Shown: positions 28,090 through 37,322, numbered from the stretch's first letter. The stretch: DNA of 64,000 bases from Flavobacteriales bacterium (GCA_015075325.1 JABTUP010000001.1:1-64000), one strand, 5' to 3'. Notes: generated by a model from the sequence alone, not told the origin. Made by a program: numbers and translations.

Positions 28090-28441
28090 CTTGTTTATAT
28101 GTACCATAATGCTGTATATATCCACCTAAATTTGGGTAGATATATACCATAAAATGGTTATTTTAAATACATTCGCTTTTCCAAATTTAATTAAATATTT
28201 AGATTGTCAAATGGGCTTTTTATTTTACTTATACTTTTTTCAGTTACGTGGGTATATATTTCAGTTGTTTTATTGCTTTTATGTCCTAGTAATTCTTGAA
28301 TATATCTTAAATCAGTGCCGCTTGCCAATAAATGAGTGGCATAAATATATAGTAACCAGTGCAATGTTGCAGGTTTATTTATTTTCAAGTGTAATCATTT
28401 TTAAACCACTAAAAAAGGCATTTGGTAATTTATCGTTTTAT
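28090..28441 (-). repeat. Copy 2 of recombinase-end/attI-like repeat module
   Basis: About 350 bp shared with copy 3 (43094-43440, inverse orientation), of which 28090-28319 is also shared with copy 1 (617-846). On the minus strand it begins near AAAACGATAAATTACCAA about 30 bp after the MFS gene stop. It contains the recombinase C-terminal fragment, the stop, the GTATATATC/GATATATAC palindrome, and ends in CATATAAACAAGTT. The junction base word is GTTGGCA, and the restriction operon begins downstream. Confidence 0.75.
28191..28388 (-). pseudogene. Tyrosine recombinase C-terminal fragment (integron-integrase type), copy 2
   Basis: The frame encodes [17 protein letters not shown], then [16 protein letters not shown] and a TTEIYTHV segment, ending SPFDNLNI. 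It aligns with the C-terminal third of integron integrases and XerC-like recombinases. The tyrosine (IYTHV) and LLGH box are intact, but box II reads HWLLY instead of HxLRH, so the catalytic Arg and His are lost. The N-terminal ~250 residues are missing. Copy 3 has the same HWLLY sequence and the same left break, so the truncation predates duplication. Confidence 0.8.
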
Positions 28442-28467
28442 TGGGTTGAGTGTTTCTCTAACTATTT

Positions 28468-29733
28468 TTAATTCAACATTTCCTTTTTGGGTACAGTAAG
28501 CAACATCAAAAATCCAATAACAAAAAACAAGATTAAACCCAAAATAGATTCTCTTATGTCGCCCGTAATACCTTCAATAAAACCAAACATAAAAGTTCCT
28601 ATTACTATTCCAATTTTTTCGGTTACATCGTAAAAACTAAAATAAGAAGCATGGTCTTGTGTGTTGGGCAGCAGTTTCGAATAAGTTGAACGTGATAGCG
28701 ATTGAATTCCTCCCATAACAAAACCAACAACTCCAGCAATTGCATAAAAATGTAACGGAGTTTTTACCACTGAATAAGCAGCAATACAAATGCCTATCCA
28801 TATAAAAATATTAGCACCCAATGCTTTAATGTTTCCCACCTTGCTTGATAAATAAGCCATTAAATAAGCTCCAGGAATGGCTATAAATTGAATGATTAAT
28901 ACACTAACAATTAATCCTGTTGTTTTACTGGCTTCATCGGCCCACGAAATTTCTTTCGTACCAAAAAAAATAGCCATTATCATTACGGTTTGCACTCCCA
29001 TGCTGTAAATAAAAAAGGCTGCCAAATAGCGTTTTAGTTGTTTTATGTTTTTTAGCTCAATCCACACGTTTTTTAACGCTCTAAATCCTTTAAACAAAAC
29101 ATTTCCTGTTGGTTTTTTGTTGTACACATTGTTTGGCAAACGAGCATAGGTTAGTTGGCTAAACCCCATCCACCATAAACCAGTAAGTATAAATGAGTAT
29201 CGGGCATCGACTCCAAAAACTTGAATAAGAACCAAACAAATAATCAGCAATAACGAACTTCCAATGTAGCCTTTTGAAAAACCTTGAGCACTTATTTTAT
29301 CGTGTAAATCGGGTGTTGCAATTTCGGGCAAATAAGCATTGTAAAAAACCAAACTGCCCCAAAAACCAATGCTTGCTAATAAAACCGATACTAAACTTAA
29401 TTCGATGTGCTGGGCAGAAAAGAAAAATAAACTGATGCAGGATAACGAACCCAAATAGCAAAAGAATTTCATAAATTTTTCTTTGTTACCGGTATAATCA
29501 GCAATACCAGATAAAATGGGCGACAACACAGCAACAATGATAAATGATAACGAAATAATGTAGGAATACAATTCGGTATTGATGAATTTGAAGTTAAAAA
29601 AATCGACAGTTTGGGGAACAACTGCTTCATAAAAAATGGGAAAAATAGCGGTGGTAATAACTAACGGATAAACGGAATTTGCCCAATCGTAAAAAGTCCA
29701 GGCATTTATTATTTTTTTATTGTTTAATTCCAT
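28468..29733 (-). CDS. MFS transporter, Atg22/UMF1-like family
   Basis: A 421-residue, roughly 12-TM permease. The start INAWTFYDWANSVYPLVITT is the signature of the Atg22/UMF1-type MFS family (vacuolar amino-acid effluxer-like), often annotated simply as MFS transporter. TM segments are spread evenly. The motif GGIQSLSRSTYSKLLP between TM helices is also typical. The substrate is unknown. Copy 2 of the recombinase module begins about 30 bp after its stop, on the same strand. Confidence 0.9.
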   Translation of the reverse strand: MELNNKKIINAWTFYDWANSVYPLVITTAIFPIFYEAVVPQTVDFFNFKFINTELYSYIISLSFIIVAVLSPILSGIADYTGNKEKFMKFFCYLGSLSCISLFFFSAQHIELSLVSVLLASIGFWGSLVFYNAYLPEIATPDLHDKISAQGFSKGYIGSSLLLIICLVLIQVFGVDARYSFILTGLWWMGFSQLTYARLPNNVYNKKPTGNVLFKGFRALKNVWIELKNIKQLKRYLAAFFIYSMGVQTVMIMAIFFGTKEISWADEASKTTGLIVSVLIIQFIAIPGAYLMAYLSSKVGNIKALGANIFIWIGICIAAYSVVKTPLHFYAIAGVVGFVMGGIQSLSRSTYSKLLPNTQDHASYFSFYDVTEKIGIVIGTFMFGFIEGITGDIRESILGLILFFVIGFLMLLTVPKKEMLN

Positions 29734-29790
29734 TTTTAGGGGTAAGTCGTTAGGGGTTAGGAGTAAGTCGTTAAGCGTTAGTGTTTAGTT

Positions 29791-29853
29791 GTTATTTGTT
29801 ATTTGTTATTTGCTATTTGCTATTTGCTATTTGCTATTTGCTATTTGCTATTT
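29791..29853. repeat. Heptamer tandem repeat (GTTATTT)3(GCTATTT)6
   Basis: Nine consecutive 7-bp units: three GTTATTT followed by six GCTATTT, then a degenerate unit. They fill the spacer between the secreted protein gene (29868-32252) and the MFS gene. The preceding 29740-29790 also has loose 7-bp periodicity. Heptamer arrays of different sequence recur in other spacers of this window. Confidence 0.9.
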
Positions 29854-29867
29854 GCTTTTTAAAAAAA

Positions 29868-32252
29868 TTAATTACTGCACGTTTTGCAATACGATTCTTT
29901 AATGTACGGGGTTTTTAATAACTGAAAACTCATGTTTGGGAAACCAAATAATTTACAAAAACGCTCTTTATTTAGTTCTTTTGCTTTGTTTAACAATTTA
30001 TTGTATTCTGTTTCAGGAATAAGCTTGTTGTCGTATATGGCAATGGTTAAAAAGGTAAACAGAAAATCTTCGTCATAAGTTCCATTATCAATTAAAGGTT
30101 TCATTAATTCAATTGCCCAACTAATTCGCATTTGAAAAATAAAATAATCACTAATTTTTTCAATTTGTTGTTTGGTAAGTTTGGATTGAAGCAACATTTT
30201 TTTCACCTCCAATAAAGCTTTATCACGCTCCTTAAATTTTTTGGTTTCGTAATAATAGTCGGCAGAAATGATGTTATAATTTAACATCAATTGATGTATT
30301 TTATACGGTTCTAACTCAGTACCATAAAGCGATTTAATGTCTTTGAACAGGTTTTTTGGATCGGTTTCTCGTAGTAAATCTTCCGACCAAAGCAATAGGT
30401 TAAGCACCGCTTTATTGTAATTTAAATATTCATTTGCTGGATTGATATTCAACTGAATTTGAATTTGTTTTAAGATGTATTTGTATAAACTATCTTTATT
30501 TTGTTCGGTATTATGATACCAATAAAAAGCCAATTGATTGTTGTTTAACGAAACCGTTTCTTTAAAATGTGGAATGGAAATTTTTAATACTTCTTCGGCG
30601 TCAATTTTCCCTTCTTTAACTGCATTAAAAAGTAACGATTGGTAAATTTTAGCTTTTGCAAAATCTTTTAATTTTAATGCCTGTTTTAGTTTATTGGGCA
30701 GTTCTTTATAAAGAGCCGTATCCATATAAATTTTTTCTACAGTAAGTGTAATTTCAGCCTTTCGCTGGTCTTCTAAATAGGGTTCTAAATTATAGGCTAA
30801 TGTATCGGAATTAACTATTTTTAAAATGGCTTCTTTCGATAATCCTGTAAATTGTTTTTCATACGGCGAGCCTTTTATCGATTCGTAAAATCCCAATAAG
30901 TTTTCTTCCGTTTTTATTGTTGTTGGCACATCTTGAAGTTTGTATTCTTTAATCACTTTTAAAATGCTTTGAGCTCTTTTTTCTTGCAGCACTTTGTTCT
31001 CTTTTTCGTTTCCTTCGATAGATGAAAATGCAATAATTTCAATTTTTTTAAGGTCGTATCTGTTCAAACTAATGGAATCTAAAAACGGTTCAATGTCTTC
31101 CATTTTATAATCGTATTTTCCTTTTTTAAATGGAACCGTAAATTTTAACTGATTAACAACCGAATCGGCTTTATTACTCACCGATAAGGTATCCATGATT
31201 AAACCAAGGTTAATTGATTTTAAGTTTTCTCCAGCTAAACTGTTGTAAACAATGGTTTGGCAAAGGCAATTGTTTTTAATAATTAACAAAGTAAATTCCA
31301 CATTATTGGTATCAACATAACTTGGAATTGGCCCTAATGAAACCTCTAATTGACCGTCGTTTTTCAGTTCATTTTTACTCAACAAATAACTTTTATTAAC
31401 TGGTGGCAGCAAAATACCGCTATGAATTTTTGATGGATATAATCGATTACCTGTTTCGCACGAAAATTGATTTCGAGAAATGATGTCGATAGCTATTGCA
31501 TCATTGTTTGAAGAAAGCACATTTTTAAGCAATTCTAAGTCATGAAAATAGAAATAAATCTGTCCGTTTTTAAAAAAAATATTGTCCGAAAGCAATTCGG
31601 GTAAGTAAGGAAAATTTTTCTCAATATCAGTGCATTTTTCTTTGTTATAAGGTTCAATTTTATAATCGTCTTTTACCTGCTTTACTCCTTCGGGAAGAAT
31701 AAAAGGTTCAGAACCATAAACTTGAGTAGCAATAATTTTTTTTGATTTAGGATCAAATGCAACAGAAGTTCCGATGTTATAATAAGATTTGTTAAAAATT
31801 ACGTTTGGGCTTTCTTTTGCGGCAACCCAAGCAGAAACAAAAGCATTTGCTACATCATCATAAGTTTTAAGTGTTATTCTGTTGTTGGTTCCAGGCACTT
31901 TTATTTTGGCTCCCAAAACGGTTTGCATACAATTTTCGCCAACTTCGCTATGTAAACCTTCATAAAACAATACCCTATCGAAAGGAGTTTGTTTTTTCTT
32001 GTTTGGTTGCTCATGTTCAACTTTACCCGATTTTAATATATGAGCAGTTTGATCATCGGCAGCTAATTTTAAAACCTGATCTTGTTTTAACACATTTTGA
32101 GATTTTGCTAAACGGTTTTCGTTTACTTTTTTCTCGATAAGTTGCTCTAAAAATTGGGCTTTAAACTTTTTTAAGTTAATGTTTTCACTGGGCGACTGAG
32201 AGATACCCAAAAAAGGAATTAAAAAAAATAATATGATAATTATTCTATTCAA
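29868..32252 (-). CDS. Secreted protein with CAP/SCP-like and OmpA-like domains
   Basis: A 794-residue protein with a signal peptide (residues 1 to about 19, ending LGISQ). Residues about 25-190 resemble a CAP/SCP-type domain (KLAADDQTAHILKSGKVEH, GENC, FVSAWVAAKESPNVIF, YNIGTSVAFD). A middle region is unassigned. Residues about 370-450 look like an OmpA-type peptidoglycan-binding domain (LKFTVPFKKGKYDY; QEKRAQSILKVIKEY). The C-terminal half is helical and lysine-rich with no recognised fold. It is therefore probably an envelope protein attached to the cell wall from the periplasm. The domain calls are by eye and the CAP call is stronger than the OmpA call. Confidence 0.7.
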   Translation of the reverse strand: MNRIIIILFFLIPFLGISQSPSENINLKKFKAQFLEQLIEKKVNENRLAKSQNVLKQDQVLKLAADDQTAHILKSGKVEHEQPNKKKQTPFDRVLFYEGLHSEVGENCMQTVLGAKIKVPGTNNRITLKTYDDVANAFVSAWVAAKESPNVIFNKSYYNIGTSVAFDPKSKKIIATQVYGSEPFILPEGVKQVKDDYKIEPYNKEKCTDIEKNFPYLPELLSDNIFFKNGQIYFYFHDLELLKNVLSSNNDAIAIDIISRNQFSCETGNRLYPSKIHSGILLPPVNKSYLLSKNELKNDGQLEVSLGPIPSYVDTNNVEFTLLIIKNNCLCQTIVYNSLAGENLKSINLGLIMDTLSVSNKADSVVNQLKFTVPFKKGKYDYKMEDIEPFLDSISLNRYDLKKIEIIAFSSIEGNEKENKVLQEKRAQSILKVIKEYKLQDVPTTIKTEENLLGFYESIKGSPYEKQFTGLSKEAILKIVNSDTLAYNLEPYLEDQRKAEITLTVEKIYMDTALYKELPNKLKQALKLKDFAKAKIYQSLLFNAVKEGKIDAEEVLKISIPHFKETVSLNNNQLAFYWYHNTEQNKDSLYKYILKQIQIQLNINPANEYLNYNKAVLNLLLWSEDLLRETDPKNLFKDIKSLYGTELEPYKIHQLMLNYNIISADYYYETKKFKERDKALLEVKKMLLQSKLTKQQIEKISDYFIFQMRISWAIELMKPLIDNGTYDEDFLFTFLTIAIYDNKLIPETEYNKLLNKAKELNKERFCKLFGFPNMSFQLLKTPYIKESYCKTCSN

Positions 32253-32299
32253 TACTTAGAATTTTAATGTTGCAAGTTAAACAATAATACAACAATATT

Positions 32300-33235
32300 T
32301 TATTTAAGTATAAAGTAAATATAAACAAGGTAAGAAGCTGTAAGGATAACGCCTTTAATCCTGTTAATGTTATATTTATAAAGCATTAAAGGTAATAACA
32401 GTAAACTGACTCCTATCATCCAAAACACATCTATATTGATAACTTGAGTACTTACAGGTGTTTCTTTAATTAATGCTGTAAAACCCAATACGCATAAAAT
32501 GTTAAAAATATTTGAACCAACTAAGTTTCCAACAGAAATATCTGATTCTTTTTTAACTGCAGCAATTACTGAAGTTACCAACTCCGGAATACTTGTACCA
32601 AAAGCAACTATGGTTACACCAATAATGTGTTCGCTAACGCCAAATTTTGTTGCAATTTGAACTGCACCATCTAACAACCAATTAGCACCAAAAGTTAATC
32701 CAACTATTCCAAGTATGATAAACAAAATACTTTTCCAAAGAGGGTAAGCAGTTTTTTCAAGTTCCTCCAAATCATCTTGCTCCGATTCAGGTGATTTTGG
32801 GGAATATTTTACAGTAAAAAATGTGAAGAGAATAATTCCTAAACTTAAAATTGCACCTTCCCACCAATTAATTGAACCGCTTACACTAAATACATAAAAT
32901 AAAATTGAAGCTACCATCATTATTGGCCAATCTATTCGAACTGTCGAAATCTGTACTTTAACAGGCATTATCATGGTGGTAATACCCAAAACCAATGCTA
33001 TGTTTGCTATATTTGAACCCACTACATTTCCAATAGCAATTTCAGGATGGTTATCAATTGCAGCTTTTAAACTAACCAACAATTCGGGTGCTGAAGTTCC
33101 AAAGGCAACAACCGTCATACCTATTACTAAGGTAGAAACATTAAATTTTAAAGCAATACCAACTGCTCCTTTAACAAGCGTATCTCCACCAAAAATTAAG
33201 GCAATTAATCCTACAATTAGTAATAAATATTCCAT
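32300..33235 (-). CDS. Calcium/sodium antiporter (CaCA family, YrbG-like)
   Basis: A 311-residue inner-membrane exchanger with about ten TM helices and two inverted alpha-repeat motifs. These are GTSAPELLVSLKAA...GNVVGSNIAN in the first half and GTSIPELVTSVIAA...GNLVGSNIFN in the second. They contain the ion-binding acidic residues. Length and organisation match YrbG-type K-independent Na+/Ca2+ exchangers. Its start abuts the tatA stop, so the two are cotranscribed. Confidence 0.95.
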   Translation of the reverse strand: MEYLLLIVGLIALIFGGDTLVKGAVGIALKFNVSTLVIGMTVVAFGTSAPELLVSLKAAIDNHPEIAIGNVVGSNIANIALVLGITTMIMPVKVQISTVRIDWPIMMVASILFYVFSVSGSINWWEGAILSLGIILFTFFTVKYSPKSPESEQDDLEELEKTAYPLWKSILFIILGIVGLTFGANWLLDGAVQIATKFGVSEHIIGVTIVAFGTSIPELVTSVIAAVKKESDISVGNLVGSNIFNILCVLGFTALIKETPVSTQVINIDVFWMIGVSLLLLPLMLYKYNINRIKGVILTASYLVYIYFILK

Positions 33236-33613
33236 TTATATTTCCCCCTCAGTTTTTGGTTTTGGATGAACTGATGTTGAACGAGATACGGTATTTGGCT
33301 GGGTTGGTTGTGGCGTTTCTTCCTCAGTATTATTTTCTTCACTAAATGTAGAAGTAGTTTTGGTTTCATTAAAAATCATGTCCTTTACTTGTCGTTCAAC
33401 ATTTATCGAATCTTTTAACTTGGTAATGTCTTTTGTACTGTCTTTAATTTCTTGTTGAATATCGTTGGTAGCATTTTTTAATTCATTTAATCCTTTACCT
33501 AATCCTCTTGCTAGTTCTGGAATTTTTTTTGAGCCAAAAAACATGATGATAACCAACACGATGAAAAAAAGTTCGCCACCGCCAATGTTAAAGAATAATA
33601 ACTGATAATACAT
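33236..33613 (-). CDS. tatA: Sec-independent translocase TatA/MttA
   Basis: A 125-residue protein with one N-terminal TM helix (ELFFIVLVIIMFF), then the conserved FGSKKIPELARGLGKGL hinge and amphipathic helix, a charged coiled-coil segment, and a Pro/Thr-rich tail. This is a TatA-type pore component of twin-arginine export. The tail is longer than in minimal TatA proteins, as often in Bacteroidota. tatC is not in the window. Confidence 0.9.
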   Translation of the reverse strand: MYYQLLFFNIGGGELFFIVLVIIMFFGSKKIPELARGLGKGLNELKNATNDIQQEIKDSTKDITKLKDSINVERQVKDMIFNETKTTSTFSEENNTEEETPQPTQPNTVSRSTSVHPKPKTEGEI

Positions 33614-33660
33614 AAAATCAATTTTTGTTCAAAACTACTAAAAATAGATGTGTTTAAAAC

Positions 33661-33691
33661 AAAAAAGGTCTTGAACAATCAAGACCTTTTT
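33661..33691 (-). terminator. Rho-independent terminator after the beta-barrel gene
   Basis: An 11-bp perfect stem, AAAGGTCTTGA (33664-33674) with TCAAGACCTTT (33679-33689), around the loop ACAA, with A-runs to the left and T-runs to the right. It lies 23 bp after the minus-strand beta-barrel gene end and before tatA. Confidence 0.9.
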
Positions 33692-33713
33692 CTAAAATTC
33701 AAAAAACTGATTT

Positions 33714-34340
33714 TTAAAAATTAAAAGCAGCTCGTATATTTATAAAACTTGAAGAACCACCTTTAGAACTTACCGTTAAATATCTTGCACTAAGGTCAAT
33801 TTTTTCATTAATTATGTAACCTAAACCAGCACCAAACGATAAATATGTGCCAGAGAAAGAGTCTTCATACGATTTTTTTTCATACGAATAAGACCACCCA
33901 GTAGATGGTGTCCAATCTATTTTTTGTTCGTTTCTTGTATAGCTTACTTTATACATTAAAGAAGTTAATCCTAATGAACCAATACCATATAAACCATTCG
34001 TATTATCAGCAAAATAGTATTTAAAATTTGCTAAAATCGGAATCATCGAATATGATCTTGAATAACTATCATAATGTTATGTTCCATCTGCATACTTATC
34101 TTCAATAAAATCTGGGTCTTTTGTAGGGAAAAAAGTAAATCCTGCTTCACCACCAATAGACATCTTATCATCAAGTGCATAGTCATATCCTAAACTAACA
34201 CCAAATCCAAGAGAAATTACATCTCCTACATTACCCATTGGTAACGCTGCATTTACTCCAGCACTAAATTGAGCTTTAGCAGTTTGGCCAAAAGCTACAA
34301 GGCATAATGCAACGCCTACTACTTTTAAAATTTTTTTCAT
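33714..34340 (-). pseudogene. Outer-membrane beta-barrel protein interrupted by an in-frame stop
   Basis: The signal peptide and first strands (MKKILKVVGVALCLVAFGQTAKAQFSAG, here split as two shorter motifs: MKKILKVVGVALCLVA and QTAKAQ) start at 34340. A TAA at 34077-34079 interrupts the frame after about 87 codons. The same frame resumes without shift (HYDSYSRSYS, then MIPILANFKYYF) and continues to a normal barrel end, RAAFNF, with a terminal Phe. The total would be about 208 residues, the size of small OmpW-like/OmpA-like Bacteroidota porins. A single base change explains the interruption. It may be a genuine nonsense mutation, a phase-like variation or a sequencing error. Confidence 0.8.
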
Positions 34341-34435
34341 AATTTTTGTTTTTAGTTATTACTTATTTAGTTGTTTGCGAATGTATAGTAAAGATTTCAA
34401 ACAGTAAATACGACATGTGTCGTATTTATTAAAAA

Positions 34436-35002
34436 TTAATTTTTAACTCTTTCAGAATAAGCTCCTGTTCGAGGATCTAATTTTATTTTATCTCCTACTT
34501 CAATAAACAAAGGTACTCTAACATCGGCACCAGTTTCTATTTTTGCAGGTTTCATTGCATTTGTAGCTGTATCGCCTTTTATTCCTGGTTCGGTATAGGT
34601 TATTTCCATCTCTACATAGGTTGGCAATTCACAAACTAAAGGCACTTCTTCTTCGGCATCAAAAACAATTTCTACCACTTCTCCTTCTTTTAAAAATTTA
34701 GGTGCATCAATCAAACTTTCAGCAATGTAAACTTGTTCGTAATCATCTTGATTCATGAAGTGATAACCATTTTCATCACTATATAAAAATTGATATTTTC
34801 TACGTTCTACTCTAACTGGTTCAATTTTATGTCCTGCTGTAAATGTATTATCCAATACTTTTCCTGATGTTAAATTTTTAAGTTTTGTTCTAACAAAAGC
34901 TGGTCCTTTTCCTGGTTTAACATGTTGAAATTCTACAATTGAATATAAGCCATTATTAAATCTAATGCACATTCCATTTTTAATATCTGCTGTAGTTGCC
35001 AT
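34436..35002 (-). CDS. efp: Elongation factor P
   Basis: This 188-residue factor relieves ribosome stalling at polyproline. The three beta-barrel domains are complete. The modification-loop region is VKPGKGPAFVRTKLKN, with Lys at the position modified in EF-P. The C-terminal signature IKGDTATNAMKPAKIETG is conserved. It lies 87 bp downstream of lpxA, with the heptamer array in between. Confidence 0.97.
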   Translation of the reverse strand: MATTADIKNGMCIRFNNGLYSIVEFQHVKPGKGPAFVRTKLKNLTSGKVLDNTFTAGHKIEPVRVERRKYQFLYSDENGYHFMNQDDYEQVYIAESLIDAPKFLKEGEVVEIVFDAEEEVPLVCELPTYVEMEITYTEPGIKGDTATNAMKPAKIETGADVRVPLFIEVGDKIKLDPRTGAYSERVKN

Positions 35003-35014
35003 TTTTAGTGTATT

Positions 35015-35042
35015 GTGTTTTGTGTTTTGTGTTTTGTGTTTT
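35015..35042. repeat. Heptamer tandem repeat (GTGTTTT)4
   Basis: Four exact copies of the 7-bp unit, continuing imperfectly to about 35060 (GTAATTT and related units), fill the spacer between efp and lpxA. Confidence 0.85.
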
Positions 35043-35089
35043 GTAATTTGTTTCTTGTGAATTGATAACTATGAACTGATAACTGATAA

Positions 35090-35872
35090 CTAATTAAGTG
35101 GTCCTCTTATCATTCCTTTAGTTGATTCTGCAATAAATTTAAGTATAAATTCTTTTTCTGGAGATTGTGGTGCTTCTTGCTCAATAACTCTAACTGCATT
35201 AGAAAGATTAAGACCTCTTACATAAATAGAGCGATAAATGTCTTCTATTTGTAATATTGTTTCAGTTGAAAAACCTCTTCTTCTTAACCCTACCGAATTT
35301 ACGCCAACATAACTCAATGGCTCTCTTGCTGCTTTTACATAAGGCGGAACATTTTTTCGAACGTTTGAACCTGAACCAATAAAAGCATGTTGGCCTACTT
35401 TTACAAATTGCTGAATGCCTACAACACCTTCGATAACTACAAAATCTTCTAATTCAACATGCCCTGCAAGATTTACACAATTGGCTAAAATACAGTTGTT
35501 TCCTACAATACAATCGTGACCAACATGAACATAAGCCATTATTAAACAGTTGCTACCGATTTTTGTTTTCATGCGGTCAACTGTACCTCTATTAATGGTT
35601 ACACATTCTCTGATTATGGTATTATCACCAATTTCTGTAGTGGTAATTTCTCCGTTAAATTTTAAGTCTTGAGGAATTGCTGAAATTACTGCTCCTGGAA
35701 AAATTTTACAATTTTTTCCAATTCGTGCACCTTCAAAAATGGTAACATTTGGTCCAATCCAAGTGCCTTCTCCAATTTCTACATCGCCGTAAATAGTAGA
35801 AAAAGCATCAATTTTTACATTGTCAGCAATTTTGGCATCAGGGTGAATACTTGTTAATGGGTATTTATCCAT
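35090..35872 (-). CDS. lpxA: UDP-N-acetylglucosamine O-acyltransferase
   Basis: A 260-residue left-handed parallel beta-helix enzyme performing the first acyl transfer of lipid A synthesis. Hexapeptide repeats run through residues about 10-185 (for example IGEGTWIGPNVTIFEGARIG). The catalytic His is in AYVHVGHDCIVGNN. The C-terminal helical domain follows. The gene is 31 bp downstream of lpxC/fabZ in the lipid A cluster. Confidence 0.97.
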   Translation of the reverse strand: MDKYPLTSIHPDAKIADNVKIDAFSTIYGDVEIGEGTWIGPNVTIFEGARIGKNCKIFPGAVISAIPQDLKFNGEITTTEIGDNTIIRECVTINRGTVDRMKTKIGSNCLIMAYVHVGHDCIVGNNCILANCVNLAGHVELEDFVVIEGVVGIQQFVKVGQHAFIGSGSNVRKNVPPYVKAAREPLSYVGVNSVGLRRRGFSTETILQIEDIYRSIYVRGLNLSNAVRVIEQEAPQSPEKEFILKFIAESTKGMIRGPLN

Positions 35873-35903
35873 ATTTTTTTAAATTTTGCCAAAAATAGCG
35901 AAT

Positions 35904-37322
35904 TTATTGAACTATCGCTTCTTTCGTTTCTTCTTTCTTTTCCTTAATAATTTGAGCCATTAACTCTGCTTCCACAGCCAACTGTCCATTTACATATCCT
36001 TTTCCGTCCATATGAATAATTCCTCTACGAATTGGTGTTAGCAATTCTAACTTAAATACTAAAGTATCTCCAGGAACAACTTTTCTTTTAAATTTAACTC
36101 TATCAATTTTCATGAAATAAGTTAGGTAATTTTCTGGGTCTGGCACTGTACTTAAGGCAAATATTCCGCCTACTTGTGCCATGGCTTCAATTTGAAGAAC
36201 TCCTGGCATAACTGGGTTACCTGGAAAATGACCAGTAAATTGTGGCTCATTAAATGTGATGTTTTTAATACCAACAATAGAGTTTTCGGTAACTTCAATA
36301 ACCTTATCAACTAATAAAAATGGGTAACGATGAGGCAATAATCTTTCTATATCAGTAATCGTATAAATCGGTTCTTTTGTTAAATCGAAATGCACCAATT
36401 GATTTTTTTGCTGGTTTTTTATTTCTTGTTTAATGATTTTAGCAAAATCTACATTTCCTTTATGTCCTGGACGAGCAGCTAAAATGTGTCCTTTTATTGG
36501 TTTTCCAACCAAAGCTAAATCGCCAACAATATCTAATAATTTATGTCGTGCAGGTTCGTTTTGAAAATGCAAAGTAAGGTTATTTAAAATTCCTGCTGCT
36601 TCAATTTTAATGTGTGGTTTACCTAATAAATCGGCTATTTCATCAAGTTTTTCTTGAGGTAACACTTTATCTACTAAAATAATAGCGTTATCAATATCTC
36701 CACCTTTTATTAAGCCATTTTTTGCTAAAAATTCAATTTCTCTTAAAAAAACGAATGTTCTACATTTTGAAATTTCTGGGACAAATTCTCCTATATGGTA
36801 CATGTGAGCATGTTGAGTGCCTAATAATGGAGAATTGTAATCAACCATAACCGTTAATCGGAATGTATCTTGCGGAACTGCCAACATTTCAGTTTGACGT
36901 TCTAAATCTTCATAAGTTAAATTATTGGTTACTACAAAATAATCCTTGTCGGCTTCTTGGTCAACTACTCCAACCTCTTGAATTAATTGAATAAATGGAT
37001 AAGCACTTCCATCCATAATAGGTATTTCTTGTCCGTCGAGTTCAATCAACGCATTATCGATTTCCATTCCAACTAACGCAGCCAAAATGTGTTCTGTAGT
37101 ATAAACTCGTACGCCGTTTTTTTCTAATGTTGTTCCTCTCGATGTATCAACTACTAAATCGCAATCTGCTTCTATTATTGGTTGTCCTTCAACATCTGCT
37201 CTTTTAAATTTAAATCCAAAATTTGCTTCTGCTGGATGAACAGTCATTTTTACTTTATTACCTGTATGTAACCCTACTCCTATAATTGAAAACGAGTTTT
37301 TTAATGTTTTTTGTTTTGACAT
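35904..37322 (-). CDS. lpxC/fabZ: Bifunctional UDP-3-O-acyl-GlcNAc deacetylase / 3-hydroxyacyl-ACP dehydratase
   Basis: A 472-residue fusion typical of Bacteroidota. Residues 1 to about 300 are LpxC, with the zinc-binding His in VYTTEHILAALVG and the later KCRTFVFLREIEFL region and the HKLLDIVGDLALVG motif. Residues about 325-472 are FabZ, with LLPHRYPFLLVDKV, the catalytic His in GHFPGNPVMPG and the Glu in QIEAMAQ. LpxC commits UDP-acyl-GlcNAc to lipid A, while FabZ dehydrates hydroxyacyl-ACP, so both use the same hydroxyacyl pool. It lies between lpxD and lpxA. Confidence 0.97.
   Translation of the reverse strand: MSKQKTLKNSFSIIGVGLHTGNKVKMTVHPAEANFGFKFKRADVEGQPIIEADCDLVVDTSRGTTLEKNGVRVYTTEHILAALVGMEIDNALIELDGQEIPIMDGSAYPFIQLIQEVGVVDQEADKDYFVVTNNLTYEDLERQTEMLAVPQDTFRLTVMVDYNSPLLGTQHAHMYHIGEFVPEISKCRTFVFLREIEFLAKNGLIKGGDIDNAIILVDKVLPQEKLDEIADLLGKPHIKIEAAGILNNLTLHFQNEPARHKLLDIVGDLALVGKPIKGHILAARPGHKGNVDFAKIIKQEIKNQQKNQLVHFDLTKEPIYTITDIERLLPHRYPFLLVDKVIEVTENSIVGIKNITFNEPQFTGHFPGNPVMPGVLQIEAMAQVGGIFALSTVPDPENYLTYFMKIDRVKFKRKVVPGDTLVFKLELLTPIRRGIIHMDGKGYVNGQLAVEAELMAQIIKEKKEETKEAIVQ

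Noticed and set aside
29791-29853. Possible CRISPR array
   Set aside because: The units are contiguous 7-mers without spacers, so this is a simple tandem repeat; no CRISPR array or cas gene is seen in the window.
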